This document shows, piece after piece, positions 55,347 to 64,000 of a stretch of DNA of 64,000 bases. Location of the stretch: NCBI RefSeq assembly GCF_900142825.1, contig NZ_FRCH01000004.1, forward strand, positions 241,014 through 305,013. Reading direction: 5' to 3'. The DNA is from Rhodanobacter sp. OK091. Lineage in GTDB: Bacteria > Pseudomonadota > Gammaproteobacteria > Xanthomonadales > Rhodanobacteraceae. The notes under the pieces are model-generated. The model was not told where the DNA came from. It saw only the letters and a program-made list of their open reading frames with translations, and made no database searches. Numbering within the stretch: position 1 is the first letter of the stretch; each line of letters opens with the position of its first letter. Position numbers and translations under genes: made by a program.

Positions 55347-55931
55347 ATGCGACTCGTCCTACTTGGTGCGCCCGGCTCGGGCAAAGGCACGCAGGCTGCG
55401 CGTCTGAAGACGGAGTTCGGCGTGCCACATATCTCGACCGGTGACATGCTGCGCGCCGCGGTCGCCGCCGGTACGCCGATGGGACTGAAGGCCAAGGCGG
55501 TGATGGACGCCGGCCAGCTGGTTTCCGATGACATCCTGCTCGGCATGCTGGAAGACCGGCTGACTCAGGACGACGCGAAGGCAGGCTTCATCCTCGATGG
55601 TTACCCGCGCAACCTGGCCCAGGCCGACGCGCTCGACCACCTGCTGGCGAAGATCGGCCAGCCGCTGGACGCGGTGGTGAAGCTCAAGGTACCCAGCGAA
55701 GTGATCATCGGCCGCTGCGAGATCCGCTTCAAGGCCGAAGGCCGCGCCGACGACAACCCCGATACCGTGCGCAAGCGCCTGGCGATTTACGCCGAGCAGA
55801 CCGCGCCGGTGGCCGAGTTCTATGCCAGGCGCGGCAAGCTGCAGATCGTCGATGGCGTCGGCGAGCTCGGCGAGGTCACCGCGCGGGTCAAGCAGGCGCT
55901 GCAGAACGGACCGGCGGCAGCGAACGGCTGA
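55347..55931 (+). CDS. adk: adenylate kinase, short type
   Basis: The 194-residue protein begins MRLVLLGAPGSGKGTQAARL (P-loop). It carries the AMP-site HISTGDMLRAAVAAGT and the signature FILDGYPRNLAQADALD. The LID is short (CEIRFKAEGRADDNPDTVRK) without the zinc cysteines, as in Xanthomonadales enzymes. It interconverts ATP, ADP and AMP. GTGGAG lies before the ATG at 55347. The next gene, mpl, follows after 37 bp. Confidence 0.97.
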   Translation: MRLVLLGAPGSGKGTQAARLKTEFGVPHISTGDMLRAAVAAGTPMGLKAKAVMDAGQLVSDDILLGMLEDRLTQDDAKAGFILDGYPRNLAQADALDHLLAKIGQPLDAVVKLKVPSEVIIGRCEIRFKAEGRADDNPDTVRKRLAIYAEQTAPVAEFYARRGKLQIVDGVGELGEVTARVKQALQNGPAAANG

Positions 55932-55968
55932 CGCTCCCGTCGAGCGGTTTCAAGGAATCCGTCCCACC

Positions 55969-57327
55969 ATGCGTCTGCATATCCTCGGCATCTGCGGCAC
56001 CTTCATGGGCGGTGTTGCCGCGTTGGCGCGCGAGCTGGGCCACACGGTCGAAGGTTCCGACGCCAACGTCTATCCGCCGATGAGCACGCAGCTGGAAGCG
56101 CTGGGCATCGGGTTGATGAGCGGTTACGCGGCGGAACACCTGCAGCCCGCGCCGGACCTCGTCGTGGTCGGCAATGCCATGACCCGTGGCAATCCTGCCG
56201 TCGAATACATGCTCGATCAGCGCCTGCGCTACATCTCCGGTCCGCAGTGGCTGGGCGAGACGCTGCTGGCCGATCGCGACGTGCTGGCCGTCGCCGGCAC
56301 TCATGGCAAGACCACCACCACCAGCTTGTTGGCGCATCTGCTGGAGAGTGCCGGTTTCGCGCCGGGCTTCCTGGTCGGCGGCGTGCCGGGCAATTTCGGC
56401 GTGTCGGCGCGGCTGGGGCAGGGTAAGCCCTTCGTGATCGAGGCAGACGAATACGACACCGCGTTCTTCGACAAGCGCAGCAAGTTCGTGCACTACCGCC
56501 CGCGTATCGCGATCCTCAACAATCTCGAATACGACCACGCGGACATATTCCCGGACGTGGCCGCCATCCAGCGCCAGTTCCATCATCTGGTGCGCACTGT
56601 GCCAGGCAATGGTCGGCTGATCGTCAACGCGCACGATGTGCGGCTGGCCGAAGTGCTGGCCATGGGCTGCTGGACGCCGGTGGAAACCTTCGGCATCGGC
56701 CGCGGCGACTGGCAGGCAACACTGGTAGAAACGGATGGGTCGGCGTTCACTGTGCACCGCGACGGCGAGCTGATCGGTGACGTGCGCTGGCCGCTGCTCG
56801 GCAACCACAGCGTAATGAACGCACTGGCCGCGCTGGCTGCTGCCGCGGCTGCGGGTGCCGACCCGCGCGCGCTGCTGCCCGCGTTTGCCACGTTCGAGAG
56901 CGTCAAGCGGCGGATGGAACTGGTGGGCGAAGTGAATGGCGTGCGCGTCTACGACGACTTCGCCCATCACCCCACCGCGATCGCCACCACGCTGGCCGGT
57001 CTGCGCGCAAAGATCGGGGGTGCGCGGATCCTGGTGGCGTTGGAGCCGCGCTCCAACTCGATGCGCCAGGGCGCGCATGCCGAAGCGCTGGCGCCATCGC
57101 TGGCCGATGCCGACGCGGTGGTGTTCCTGCATCGCCCGGAGCTGCCGTGGGATGCCAGTCACGTCACCGCGGCCTTGGACGGCCGAGGCAGCACGGCGCC
57201 GACGGTGGATGCGCTGATCGCGGCCTTGCACGCGCAGGCACAACCCGGCGATCAGGTGATCTTCATGTCCAACGGTGGCTTCGAAGCGGCGCCACGGCGC
57301 TTTGTCGAGCGTCTGCGGGGTGGTTGA
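55969..57327 (+). CDS. mpl: UDP-N-acetylmuramate:L-Ala-gamma-D-Glu-meso-DAP ligase
   Basis: The 452-residue Mur-ligase family member starts MRLHILGICGTFMGGVAALA. It has the ATP loop AVAGTHGKTTTTSLLAHLLE, the EADEYDTAFFDKRSKF and NNLEYDHADIF motifs and the DDFAHHPTAIATTL site. Mpl attaches recovered murein tripeptide to UDP-MurNAc in peptidoglycan recycling. The Gly-Phe-Met in CGTFMGG separates it from MurC. CAAGGA precedes the ATG. It is 37 bp after adk. Confidence 0.97.
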   Translation: MRLHILGICGTFMGGVAALARELGHTVEGSDANVYPPMSTQLEALGIGLMSGYAAEHLQPAPDLVVVGNAMTRGNPAVEYMLDQRLRYISGPQWLGETLLADRDVLAVAGTHGKTTTTSLLAHLLESAGFAPGFLVGGVPGNFGVSARLGQGKPFVIEADEYDTAFFDKRSKFVHYRPRIAILNNLEYDHADIFPDVAAIQRQFHHLVRTVPGNGRLIVNAHDVRLAEVLAMGCWTPVETFGIGRGDWQATLVETDGSAFTVHRDGELIGDVRWPLLGNHSVMNALAALAAAAAAGADPRALLPAFATFESVKRRMELVGEVNGVRVYDDFAHHPTAIATTLAGLRAKIGGARILVALEPRSNSMRQGAHAEALAPSLADADAVVFLHRPELPWDASHVTAALDGRGSTAPTVDALIAALHAQAQPGDQVIFMSNGGFEAAPRRFVERLRGG

Positions 57328-57371
57328 GCCCGCGCGCTGACCGGTGCGGCGGCACTGGGTACACTTGCCGC

Positions 57372-57974
57372 ATGGCTGCCCAATCGCCACTGATCGAGAT
57401 GCCGTTGTTTCCGCTTGCCTCCGTGCTGTTTCCTGGTGGAAAGCTGCAACTGCGTATTTTCGAACCACGCTATCTGGATCTGGTGCGCGAGTGCTCGCGT
57501 CACGGCACCGGTTTCGGCGTGTGCCTGATTCTCGATGGGCAGGAGGTCGGCGCTCCGGCGATTCCGGCGGCGATCGGCACGGTCGCGCGGATCACCGATT
57601 TCCACACTGGCGAAGATGGCCTGCTCGGTATCGTGGCCGAGGGCGGTTCGCGCTTCCGCGTGGCGCGCAGCCGCGCGCGTTCCGATGGTCTGCTGCGTGG
57701 CGACGTAGAGGTCTGGCCGGCCGAGCCGGAAGAGGTGGTGCCGGTGGAGTTTGCCTTGCTGCAGAGCATTCTCGAACGGCTGATCGAGACAATGGCGCCG
57801 CAATGGCGGCATGCGCCGCGCAGCGCCTACGACGATGCCAGCTGGCTGGGTTTCCGGCTGGCCGAACTGCTGCCGCTGGATGTGAGCGAGCAGCAACATA
57901 TGCTGGAACTGAACGATCCCGTGCAGCGGCTGACCGAACTGCGCGATATCCTGCCGCGTTTCCAGAAGCCGTGA
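57372..57974 (+). CDS. Lon-N-domain (LON substrate-binding) protein
   Basis: The 200-residue protein is essentially a single Lon N-terminal-type domain: IEMPLFPLASVLFPGGKLQL, IFEPRYLDLVRECSRHGTGF, GTVARITDFHTGEDGLLGIV. It lacks the AAA and peptidase parts of Lon. Such stand-alone proteins are widespread and of unknown function; they may bind peptides. It starts 44 bp after mpl and may be in the adk-mpl transcription unit. Confidence 0.93.
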   Translation: MAAQSPLIEMPLFPLASVLFPGGKLQLRIFEPRYLDLVRECSRHGTGFGVCLILDGQEVGAPAIPAAIGTVARITDFHTGEDGLLGIVAEGGSRFRVARSRARSDGLLRGDVEVWPAEPEEVVPVEFALLQSILERLIETMAPQWRHAPRSAYDDASWLGFRLAELLPLDVSEQQHMLELNDPVQRLTELRDILPRFQKP

Positions 57975-58016
57975 ATCCTTATCGCCACTCACACGTCGTA
58001 GACTGACGTTTTTGCG

Positions 58017-58850
58017 ATGGAATCGATGCGCATGGGCAACCTCGCCGGCAAGACCTTGTTCATCACCGGCGCCTCGCGCGGCATCGGCCTGGCGATCGCG
58101 CTGCGTGCGGCCCGTGACGGCGCCAACATCGTGATTGCGGCCAAGAGCGGCGTGCCGAATCCGAAATTGCCCGGCACCATCCATACCGCAGCGGCGGCCG
58201 TTGAAGAAGCCGGCGGCAAGGCGCTGGCGCTGCAGGTGGATATTCGCGAAGAACCGCAGGTGCGCGCTGCCGCGGCGCAGGCGGCCGAGCGTTTCGGCGG
58301 CATCGACATCGTGGTCAACAACGCCAGCGCGATCTGGCTGGCGGGTACGGCGGATACACCGATGAAGCGCTACGACCTGATGCATCAGGTCAATACGCGC
58401 GGCACGTTCCTGGTAACCCAGAGTTGCCTGCCGTATCTGAAGCAGGCGGCGAATCCGCATGTGCTGATGCTGTCGCCGCCGCCGAACCTCGACCCGAAGT
58501 GGTTTGCGCCGCACACCGCCTACACCATCGCCAAATACGGCATGAGCCTGTGCGTGCTTGGCATGAGCGCGGAGTTCGCGCCGTTGGGCATTGCAGTGAA
58601 TGCATTGTGGCCGCGTACGGTGATCGCCACTGCCGCGATCGGCATGATCGATGGCGTGAAGGCCGAGCATTGCCGCAAGCCGGAGATCGTCGCCGATGCC
58701 GCGCACGTCATCCTGAGCCGGCCGGCGCGCGACTATACCGGTCATTTCGCGATCGACGAGACCATCCTGCGCGAGGCGGGAATGGTCGACTTCGACAACT
58801 ACGCCGTGCAGCCGGGTATGCCGTTGTTGCCGGATCTTTTTCTGGACTGA
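58017..58850 (+). CDS. short-chain dehydrogenase/reductase, HSDL2-like
   Basis: The 277-residue SDR has the NAD(P) site FITGASRGIGLAIAL and VNNASAIWLAGT. The catalytic Tyr-x3-Lys is AYTIAKYGMS. The C-terminal part (HFAIDETILREAGMVDFDNY) matches the bacterial HSDL2-like group. The substrate is unknown; relatives act in lipid metabolism. The start may be the first ATG at 58017 or the one at 58032. Confidence 0.92.
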   Translation: MESMRMGNLAGKTLFITGASRGIGLAIALRAARDGANIVIAAKSGVPNPKLPGTIHTAAAAVEEAGGKALALQVDIREEPQVRAAAAQAAERFGGIDIVVNNASAIWLAGTADTPMKRYDLMHQVNTRGTFLVTQSCLPYLKQAANPHVLMLSPPPNLDPKWFAPHTAYTIAKYGMSLCVLGMSAEFAPLGIAVNALWPRTVIATAAIGMIDGVKAEHCRKPEIVADAAHVILSRPARDYTGHFAIDETILREAGMVDFDNYAVQPGMPLLPDLFLD

Positions 58851-59087
58851 ATTTTCCCGTCGACGGCGAAGCGCAGGGCAGCGGGCAGGAATGCGATGAA
58901 TCCGGCCAAGAAGCCGGTTGCCCGCTTGCATCCATGCGTGAAAACGGGCACTTCGGCCGTGCAAATCACGCTTCCAGGTTTTACGATGCGTGGTGTGCGT
59001 CGCCCCGGCCATGTGTCGAGGGCGGCCCGAATCCCCACCTTGGATCACCTCGCTGGTGTCGCCTGTCGGCGAGGCCCGGAGCAAGAC

Positions 59088-60323
59088 ATGCACGAACCAT
59101 CGCCGTCCAGCGCATCCTTGATGGAGCTGGGAAAGTGTTACTGGCTACCCGTCTATCGGCCGCGCGAGCTCGTGCTCGATCACGGCAAGGGCGCGCATGT
59201 ATGGGATACGCAGGGCCGCGACTATGTGGATTTCGGCGCCGGCATCGCGGTTAACGCGCTAGGCCATCAGGATCCGGATCTGCTCGAGGCACTGACCGCG
59301 CAGGCACACAAGCTGTGGCATGCCAGCAATGTGTTCTATACCGAGCCGCCGCTGCGGTTGGCGGAGGAACTGGTACGCGCCACGAGCTTTGCCCAGCGCG
59401 TATTCCTGTGCAATTCCGGCGCCGAGGCCAACGAGGCGGCGATCAAGCTGGTGCGCAAGTGGGCGGCATCGAAAGGTCGTGCGCCGGAACAACGCACCAT
59501 CATTACGTTCAAGGGTTCGTTCCACGGCCGCACCTTGGCGACGGTCACCGCCACTGCGCAGCCGAAGTACCAGGAAGGCTACGAGCCACTGCCGGCCGGC
59601 TTCCGCTACCTCGACTTCAACGATGCGGAGGCACTGGAGCTGGCCTTCGCTGCCGGCGACATTGCCGCGGTGATGCTGGAGCCGGTGCAGGGCGAAGGCG
59701 GCGTGCTGCCCGCCGCACCTGGTTTCCTGAGGCGCGTCCGCGAGCTGTGCGATCAATACGACGCGCTGCTGGTGCTGGACGAGATCCAGTGCGGCATGGG
59801 GCGCACCGGCACGCTGTTCGCGCACACACAGGATGAGGTGACGCCGGATATCGTGACCCTGGCCAAGGCGCTCGGTTGCGGCTTTCCGATCGGCGCGATG
59901 CTGGCTGGGCCGAAAGTGGCCGAAGTGATGCAATACGGCGCGCACGGCACCACATTCGGCGGCAATCCGATGGCGGCGGCGGTGGCACGGGTAGCCTTGC
60001 GCAAGCTGGGTTCGCCGGAGTTGCTGGCGAATGTGGATCGCCAATCGGCGGCACTGCGGGCGGGACTGATGCGGCTGGGTACGGAGTTCGGCCTGTTCAC
60101 CGATGTGCGCGGCCGCGGCCTGATGATCGGTGCGGTGCTGGCCGATGCGTACAAGGGCCGTGCCGGCGAGGTGCTCGATATCGCGGCGGCTCATGGACTG
60201 CTGCTGCTGCAGGCCGGCCCCGACGTGTTGCGGCTGGTGCCGCCGCTGAACATCACCGATGAAGAGCTGACCGACGGGCTTGCGCGTCTGCACGCCGCAT
60301 TGCAGGCGTTCACCACAAAATAA
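59088..60323 (+). CDS. argD: class III aminotransferase, acetylornithine/succinylornithine aminotransferase-like
   Basis: The 411-residue PLP enzyme has [15 protein letters not shown] near the start and the phosphate-binding [41 protein letters not shown] and [13 protein letters not shown] follow, with the Schiff-base lysine in [16 protein letters not shown]. It belongs to the ArgD/AstC group, which moves the amino group of acetyl- or succinylornithine to 2-oxoglutarate. Other arginine genes are absent, so argD versus astC is unsettled. GGAG lies 6 bp before the ATG at 59088. The longer open frame upstream is not needed. Confidence 0.88.
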   Translation: MHEPSPSSASLMELGKCYWLPVYRPRELVLDHGKGAHVWDTQGRDYVDFGAGIAVNALGHQDPDLLEALTAQAHKLWHASNVFYTEPPLRLAEELVRATSFAQRVFLCNSGAEANEAAIKLVRKWAASKGRAPEQRTIITFKGSFHGRTLATVTATAQPKYQEGYEPLPAGFRYLDFNDAEALELAFAAGDIAAVMLEPVQGEGGVLPAAPGFLRRVRELCDQYDALLVLDEIQCGMGRTGTLFAHTQDEVTPDIVTLAKALGCGFPIGAMLAGPKVAEVMQYGAHGTTFGGNPMAAAVARVALRKLGSPELLANVDRQSAALRAGLMRLGTEFGLFTDVRGRGLMIGAVLADAYKGRAGEVLDIAAAHGLLLLQAGPDVLRLVPPLNITDEELTDGLARLHAALQAFTTK

Positions 60324-60354
60324 ACCGGGAAATATTCCGATTGGAGCGACCACG

Positions 60355-60774
60355 ATGAGATATCTGCACAGCATGGTCCGCGTGCATGACCTGGATGCTT
60401 CGCTGCGCTTCTATTGCGAAGGTCTTGGATTGCGTGAAGTGCGCCGGACAGAAGTCCCCGAAGGCAAGTACACGCTCGTGTTCCTGTCCGCACCGGACAG
60501 CCCAGAAGCCGAGATAGAGCTGACCTGGAACTGGGGTTCGCAAGAGGACTACGGTTCGGCGCGCAACTTCGGCCATCTGGCGTTTCGCGTGGAAGACATC
60601 TACGCGACCTGTGCCCGGCTGCAGGCGATGGGTTGCGTCATCCATCGCCCGCCACGTGACGGCCACATGGCGTTCGTGCGCTCGCCCGATCTGATCTCGA
60701 TCGAGCTGTTGCAGGACGGGCATCTGCCACCGCGTGAGCCGTGGGCCACGATGCCCAATACCGGTCAGTGGTGA
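60355..60774 (+). CDS. gloA: lactoylglutathione lyase (glyoxalase I)
   Basis: The 139-residue VOC-fold protein starts [20 protein letters not shown]. The four metal ligands are placed as in GloA: His5, Glu in [10 protein letters not shown], His in [11 protein letters not shown] and Glu in [10 protein letters not shown]. It turns the methylglyoxal-glutathione adduct into S-lactoylglutathione. The length fits the Ni/Co-dependent bacterial type. GGAGCGAC precedes the ATG. It ends one base before hemL ends on the other strand. Confidence 0.95.
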   Translation: MRYLHSMVRVHDLDASLRFYCEGLGLREVRRTEVPEGKYTLVFLSAPDSPEAEIELTWNWGSQEDYGSARNFGHLAFRVEDIYATCARLQAMGCVIHRPPRDGHMAFVRSPDLISIELLQDGHLPPREPWATMPNTGQW

Positions 60775-60775
60775 A

Positions 60776-62056
60776 TCAGCCTTTCGCGTCGCGCAAGGCG
60801 CCGCGCGCGGCTTCCAGCGTGTCGGCAATGTCCTGCTCGCTGTGCGCGCTGGACATGAAGCCGGCCTCGAACGCGGATGGCGCCAGATACACGCCACGCT
60901 TCAGCATGCCGTGGAAGAAACGGTTGAACAGCGCGGTGTCCGCCGCGGTGGCCTGCGCATAGGTCTGCACTTTTTCGGCGCTGAAGAACAAGCCGAACAT
61001 GCCGCCGACGCGATTGGTACTGAACGCCACACCCTCGCCGTCGGCCACTGACTGCAAGCCATCGGCCAGCAGGCGCGTGCGTGCAGCGAGCTGATCGTGA
61101 AAGCCGGGAGCCTGGATCAGTTCCAGCATGGCCAGACCCGCCGCCATCGCCACCGGGTTGCCGCTCAGTGTGCCGGCCTGATAGATCGGGCCGCTCGGTG
61201 CGATCTGCTCCATCAGGTCGCGGCGGCCGCCGTAAGCGCCCACCGGCATGCCGCCGCCGATGATCTTGCCGAACGTGGTCAGGTCCGGCGTCACGCCGTA
61301 ATGCGCCTGCGCACCGCCGAGCGCGACGCGGAAGCCGGTCATCACCTCGTCGAAGATCAACAGCGCGCCGGACTGCGTGCACAATTCGCGCAGGCTCTGC
61401 AGATAACCGTCCACGGGCAGGATGCAATTCATGTTGCCGGCAACCGGCTCGATGATCAGCCCCGCGATGTCATGACCTTGCTCGGCGAACAAGGCCTTCG
61501 CCGCGTCGATATCGTTGTACGGCAGGGTCAGCGTGAGATCGGCATTCGCTTTCGGCACGCCCGGCGAGGTCGGCACGCCGAAAGTCAGTGCGCCCGAGCC
61601 GGCTTTCACCAGGAAACTGTCGCCGTGGCCGTGGTAGCAACCTTCGAACTTCACGATCTTGCTGCGTCCGGTGGCGCCGCGGGCGAGTCGGATCGCCGAC
61701 ATCGTCGCCTCGGTGCCGGAGTTGACCATGCGCACCATCTCGATCGACGGAATCAGCCGGATGATCGTCTCTGCCATAGTGACTTCGGCCGGGCAAGGCG
61801 TGCCGAACGACAACCCCTGCTTGACCGCACGCTCCACCGCCTCGCGCACCGCCGGGTGGTTGTGGCCGACGATCATCGGTCCCCATGAGCCGACGTAGTC
61901 GATGTAACGCGTACCTTCGACATCCCACAGATAGGCCCTGTCGGCGCGTGCCGTGAAGAACGGTTCGCCGCCGACCGATTTGAACGCGCGCACCGGCGAA
62001 TTCACACCGCCGGGCATCAGTTGCTGGGCACGCTGGAAGAGTTCGTGGTTGGTCAT
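60776..62056 (-). CDS. hemL: glutamate-1-semialdehyde 2,1-aminomutase
   Basis: The 426-residue protein begins [20 protein letters not shown]. It has the signature [40 protein letters not shown] and the PLP lysine in [18 protein letters not shown]. It makes 5-aminolevulinate for heme. The ATG at 62056 is standard; the frame stays open upstream through a short repeat but this is not conserved in the family. It follows thiE, 25 bp away, on the same strand. Confidence 0.98.
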   Translation of the reverse strand: MTNHELFQRAQQLMPGGVNSPVRAFKSVGGEPFFTARADRAYLWDVEGTRYIDYVGSWGPMIVGHNHPAVREAVERAVKQGLSFGTPCPAEVTMAETIIRLIPSIEMVRMVNSGTEATMSAIRLARGATGRSKIVKFEGCYHGHGDSFLVKAGSGALTFGVPTSPGVPKANADLTLTLPYNDIDAAKALFAEQGHDIAGLIIEPVAGNMNCILPVDGYLQSLRELCTQSGALLIFDEVMTGFRVALGGAQAHYGVTPDLTTFGKIIGGGMPVGAYGGRRDLMEQIAPSGPIYQAGTLSGNPVAMAAGLAMLELIQAPGFHDQLAARTRLLADGLQSVADGEGVAFSTNRVGGMFGLFFSAEKVQTYAQATAADTALFNRFFHGMLKRGVYLAPSAFEAGFMSSAHSEQDIADTLEAARGALRDAKG

Positions 62057-62065
62057 CGTGCGGCT

Positions 62066-62095
62066 CTCAATGGGGGTGTTCTCAATGGGGATGTT
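62066..62095. repeat. 15-bp tandem repeat at the thiE-hemL junction
   Basis: CTCAATGGGGGTGTT (62066-62080) and CTCAATGGGGATGTT (62081-62095), one mismatch. The second copy contains the thiE stop codon and the first a duplicate of it. It probably arose by slippage. Confidence 0.85.
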
Positions 62096-62726
62096 CTTGA
62101 TCGGAGGAGTACATGTCGGTAAAGCGTTGCGCGGCGGCGCGTACATCGGTGGCACGGAATACGGCGGAGATCGCGGCCAGATATTCCGCGCCGGCTTCGA
62201 CCAGCGATGCGCCATTGTCCGGCGTGATGCCGCCGATCGCTACACGTGGTACACCGAGCGCGGCGCTTTGCCTCAGCAGATCGATTGAAACGCGAGGCGC
62301 CAGCGGCTTGGTGGGCGAGAGAAAAAACGTGCCGAACGAAATGTAGCTTGCCCCGGCACGGGCAGCCACCTGAGCGCATGGCAATGAACCGCGACACGAC
62401 ACACCGATGATCGCGTGCTCGCCGAGCTCGGCACGGACGGTGCCGATGTCATCTTCGATCCCGCTCAGATGCACACCATGCGCACCCACGGCCCGCGCCA
62501 GAGCGACATCCCCGTCGATGATCAAAGGCACGCCATGAGTGCGGCACAACTGCAGGAGTGCCGTCGCTTCGGCATGGCGGCGCGGCGCATCGCCACTTTC
62601 GTCGCGGTACTGCAGTAGCCGCGCGCCGCCGGCCAGGGCCTGCGCGACGGCCTCCAGCAAATCCGTGCGCGGTCCATCGGTAACGGCATACAGGCCGCGG
62701 CCTGGCCATGTGGCGAGCGTATTCAA
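62082..62726 (-). CDS. thiE: thiamine-phosphate synthase
   Basis: The 214-residue TIM-barrel protein starts [20 protein letters not shown]. It has [39 protein letters not shown] and [24 protein letters not shown] is the phosphate site. It joins HMP-PP and thiazole phosphate to thiamine monophosphate. The order thiE-hemL occurs in many Gammaproteobacteria. It is divergent from the rubredoxin gene. Confidence 0.97.
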   Translation of the reverse strand: MNTLATWPGRGLYAVTDGPRTDLLEAVAQALAGGARLLQYRDESGDAPRRHAEATALLQLCRTHGVPLIIDGDVALARAVGAHGVHLSGIEDDIGTVRAELGEHAIIGVSCRGSLPCAQVAARAGASYISFGTFFLSPTKPLAPRVSIDLLRQSAALGVPRVAIGGITPDNGASLVEAGAEYLAAISAVFRATDVRAAAQRFTDMYSSDQEHPH

Positions 62727-62838
62727 ATCATGACCTCACATGCATGGATCGGAGTGGCAGGTGATGCTGCAATGCTTTCGCATTGCCGGGCGAGTTGCGA
62801 GAATGTGCCACTCCACAGCGATCCGAAGAAGTCCGACC

Positions 62839-63039
62839 ATGAGCCAGAGTTCCACCGAAACCCCCGCAGCCTTGCGCAAATGGATGTGCGTCGTGTGCGG
62901 CTATATCTATGACGAAGCCATTGGCGTGCCCGATGAAGGGATCGCCGCCGGAACGCGCTGGGAGGATGTGCCCGAAACCTGGACTTGTCCGGACTGCGGT
63001 ACCACCAAAGACGATTTCGAGATGATCGAAATCGACTGA
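62839..63039 (+). CDS. rubA: rubredoxin
   Basis: The 66-residue protein has a rubredoxin domain with the iron-binding pairs C-x2-C in WMCVVCGYIYDEA and C-x2-C in TWTCPDCGTTKDDF. An N-terminal extension (STETPAALRK) precedes it. It is a one-iron electron carrier, for example for alkane or fatty acid hydroxylases or oxygen-stress enzymes; no partner gene is adjacent. The ATG at 62839 is the start; the longer upstream frame is not coding. Confidence 0.97.
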   Translation: MSQSSTETPAALRKWMCVVCGYIYDEAIGVPDEGIAAGTRWEDVPETWTCPDCGTTKDDFEMIEID

Positions 63040-63148
63040 AGGCCGATTCCTGCCCGCAAATGGCCCGATCCCGTCACCGTAATGACCGGGCCGTCTGCTC
63101 TGATGTTCCTGTGCACGATCAAGTGCCACGCTATACAAGGAGCATCCC

Positions 63149-63355
63149 ATGCAACAGTTCATTCCGTTCGAAGACGACTGGGACGCATTGGAAAACCTGC
63201 GTCCTGAGGATCTGATTCCTTATCGCGTCGGGCTGCTGGACAAATCCGGCCCGTTCGCTCAGCGCACCGTTCCGACGTCGCCGTCGATCTTCAGTTCATC
63301 GCCCACCCGCACGCCTACGCGATTCGCCGTGCCAGCGGACAGCTCCAGCACGTAA
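63149..63355 (+). CDS. small hypothetical protein
   Basis: A 68-codon frame preceded by a strong AAGGAG 7 bp before the ATG. The N-terminal half is acidic and looks protein-like (MQQFIPFEDDWDALENLRPE, then DLIPYRVGLLD). The C-terminal half (PTSPSIFSSSPTRTPTR) overlaps the DUF192 gene on the other strand and looks like its antisense. A frameshift or an early natural end near codon 35 would explain this. I recognise no family. Confidence 0.5.
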   Translation: MQQFIPFEDDWDALENLRPEDLIPYRVGLLDKSGPFAQRTVPTSPSIFSSSPTRTPTRFAVPADSSST

Positions 63356-63714
63356 CGCGCGGGCGCATTGCTGGGATAGATCGGGCAGGGATCGGCCTTG
63401 CATGGCGGCACATTCGACTGCGTCGATACCAGGCGACGATCCGTATCGAAATACAGGATGTCGAGCGGGATCAGCGTGTTCTTCATCCAGAACCCCTGCG
63501 GGGCCTGGTAAGGAAAGACGAACAGCATGCCGTGATCGGGCGCCAGCGTGGTGCGCATCATCAAGCCGTGTTCGCGACTGGCGTCGTCAGTGGCGAATTC
63601 CACAGAGAAGCGGTGTCCATGCAGTTCCACGGCAGGCGCCGCGGCGTTCACCGGCGCAGCACCGGTGCCGCCGGCCAGCAGGAAGAGCATCAGCACGAGC
63701 CATCGTTTCATCAT
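63259..63714 (-). CDS. DUF192-family secreted protein
   Basis: The 151-residue protein has a signal peptide (MMKRWLVLMLFLLAGGTGAA). The DUF192 core has FSVEFATDDASREHGLMMRT, MLFVFPYQAPQGFWMKNTLI, PLDILYFD and a C-terminal YVLELSAGTANRVGVRVGDE. Two cysteines (PPCKADPCPIYPS) are typical of the family. The function is unknown. The start is ATG at 63714 or 63711; a GTG lies at 63720. It overlaps the small plus-strand frame at 63149. Confidence 0.93.
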   Translation of the reverse strand: MMKRWLVLMLFLLAGGTGAAPVNAAAPAVELHGHRFSVEFATDDASREHGLMMRTTLAPDHGMLFVFPYQAPQGFWMKNTLIPLDILYFDTDRRLVSTQSNVPPCKADPCPIYPSNAPARYVLELSAGTANRVGVRVGDELKIDGDVGTVR

Positions 63715-63801
63715 GAGCACTCATCACGTGTGGATAGATGGTCGGGAAGTGTAGCGCCGCGGTTGTGCGTGTCTTCATGGCAAATAAATCCTCGCGCCCT
63801 C

Positions 63802-63830
63802 TTCACAGAAGATCGCCGCGGCGCTATGAT
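63802..63830 (+). promoter_or_regulatory. strong sigma-70 promoter, upstream member of a tandem pair (P1)
   Basis: TTCACA (63802-63807), a 17-bp spacer and TATGAT (63825-63830). It is followed by GACGAAACG at 63843-63851, a 9-mer repeated after the next promoter. No coding gene follows inside the window. Confidence 0.6.
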
Positions 63831-63907
63831 TCTTGCCCCTTCGACGAAACGCCCTTTCGCGAAGGTCCTTCAGCAAACCACGATGAAAATTTTCTTCCTC
63901 GCAGGTG

Positions 63908-63935
63908 TTGACGGTCACGAAAAGCGATGTAGAAT
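63908..63935 (+). promoter_or_regulatory. strong sigma-70 promoter, downstream member of a tandem pair (P2), rRNA-operon-like
   Basis: TTGACG (63908-63913), a 16-bp spacer and TAGAAT (63930-63935), then a GC-rich discriminator GGGCGGCTC as in stringently controlled stable-RNA promoters. GACGAAACG recurs at 63951-63959. The 105-bp distance to P1 and the absence of a gene fit an rrn operon starting beyond the window. Confidence 0.6.
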
Positions 63936-64000
63936 GGGCGGCTCACCTAGGACGAAACGTTCTGGACGCGATCGAGGAATCGGTGGCAAGTGGTTGATCT

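Noticed and set aside
55888..57468. 526-codon minus-strand frame opposite mpl
   Set aside because: Gln/His/Arg-rich shadow of the mpl gene.

Overview
The window is GC-rich, densely coded bacterial chromosome from a gammaproteobacterium. The gene content points to the order Xanthomonadales, most likely Rhodanobacter, Dyella or a close relative: short-type adenylate kinase next to mpl, a pyrophosphate-type phosphofructokinase near a proton-pumping pyrophosphatase, an Oar-like TonB receptor, and an lpxL/waaA/waaL envelope cluster. This placement is inferred from gene content; no marker was aligned. I see no insertion sequence, prophage, CRISPR array or tRNA. Almost everything is chromosomal housekeeping and regulatory DNA, with a few accessory patches.

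Layout. 1-4210: a DMT exporter cut by the window edge, divergent from a MocR-type regulator, then a double-thioredoxin-fold protein, a periplasmic cupin and cutA. 4291-6595: groESL, with a candidate sigma-32 promoter, a sigma-70 promoter, a CIRCE operator and a long inverted repeat between the two genes. 6670-17385: a secreted low-complexity protein, an LtaS/OpgB-like phosphoglycerol transferase, glnE, a giant propeller diguanylate cyclase, an ELM1-family protein and a RutE-type nitroreductase. 17426-19754: YceI, a Yip1-like membrane protein and a small zinc-finger protein.

19843-28637 is an envelope island: two GT4 and one GT2 glycosyltransferases, an O-antigen ligase, a polysaccharide deacetylase, an LpxL-type acyltransferase and the Kdo transferase WaaA. 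TolC, a Pcm-like methyltransferase and a TetR regulator follow. 30569-32412 is a translationally coupled Asp/Asn beta-hydroxylase plus sulfotransferase pair, the most unusual gene pairing here. 32556-43572 holds a ferritin-like protein, an ADH/AKR/MFS operon divergent from its probable LysR regulator, a secreted protein of unknown function facing an AraC regulator, soluble pyrophosphatase, a prolyl-4-hydroxylase-like oxygenase and a second MocR regulator divergent from a duplicated membrane protein.

44073-50907: an Oar-like TonB receptor downstream of an XRE-type regulator whose leader carries a perfect dyad and an intrinsic terminator, then the remains of a histidine-kinase ATPase domain and a secreted prolyl oligopeptidase. 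51080-55931: membrane pyrophosphatase, an RcnB-like protein and a PPi-dependent phosphofructokinase, divergent from adk. 55969-63714: mpl, a Lon-N-domain protein, an SDR, an ArgD-like aminotransferase, a glyoxalase, hemL, thiE, rubredoxin and a DUF192 protein. The last 200 bases hold two strong tandem promoters, about 105 bp apart, pointing out of the window; they look like the start of an rRNA operon.

Functional threads: (i) PPi economy through ppa, hppA and pfp; (ii) lipid A/core/O-antigen assembly; (iii) peptide or large-ligand uptake (TonB receptor with S9 peptidase) probably under XRE control; (iv) stress control of chaperonins.
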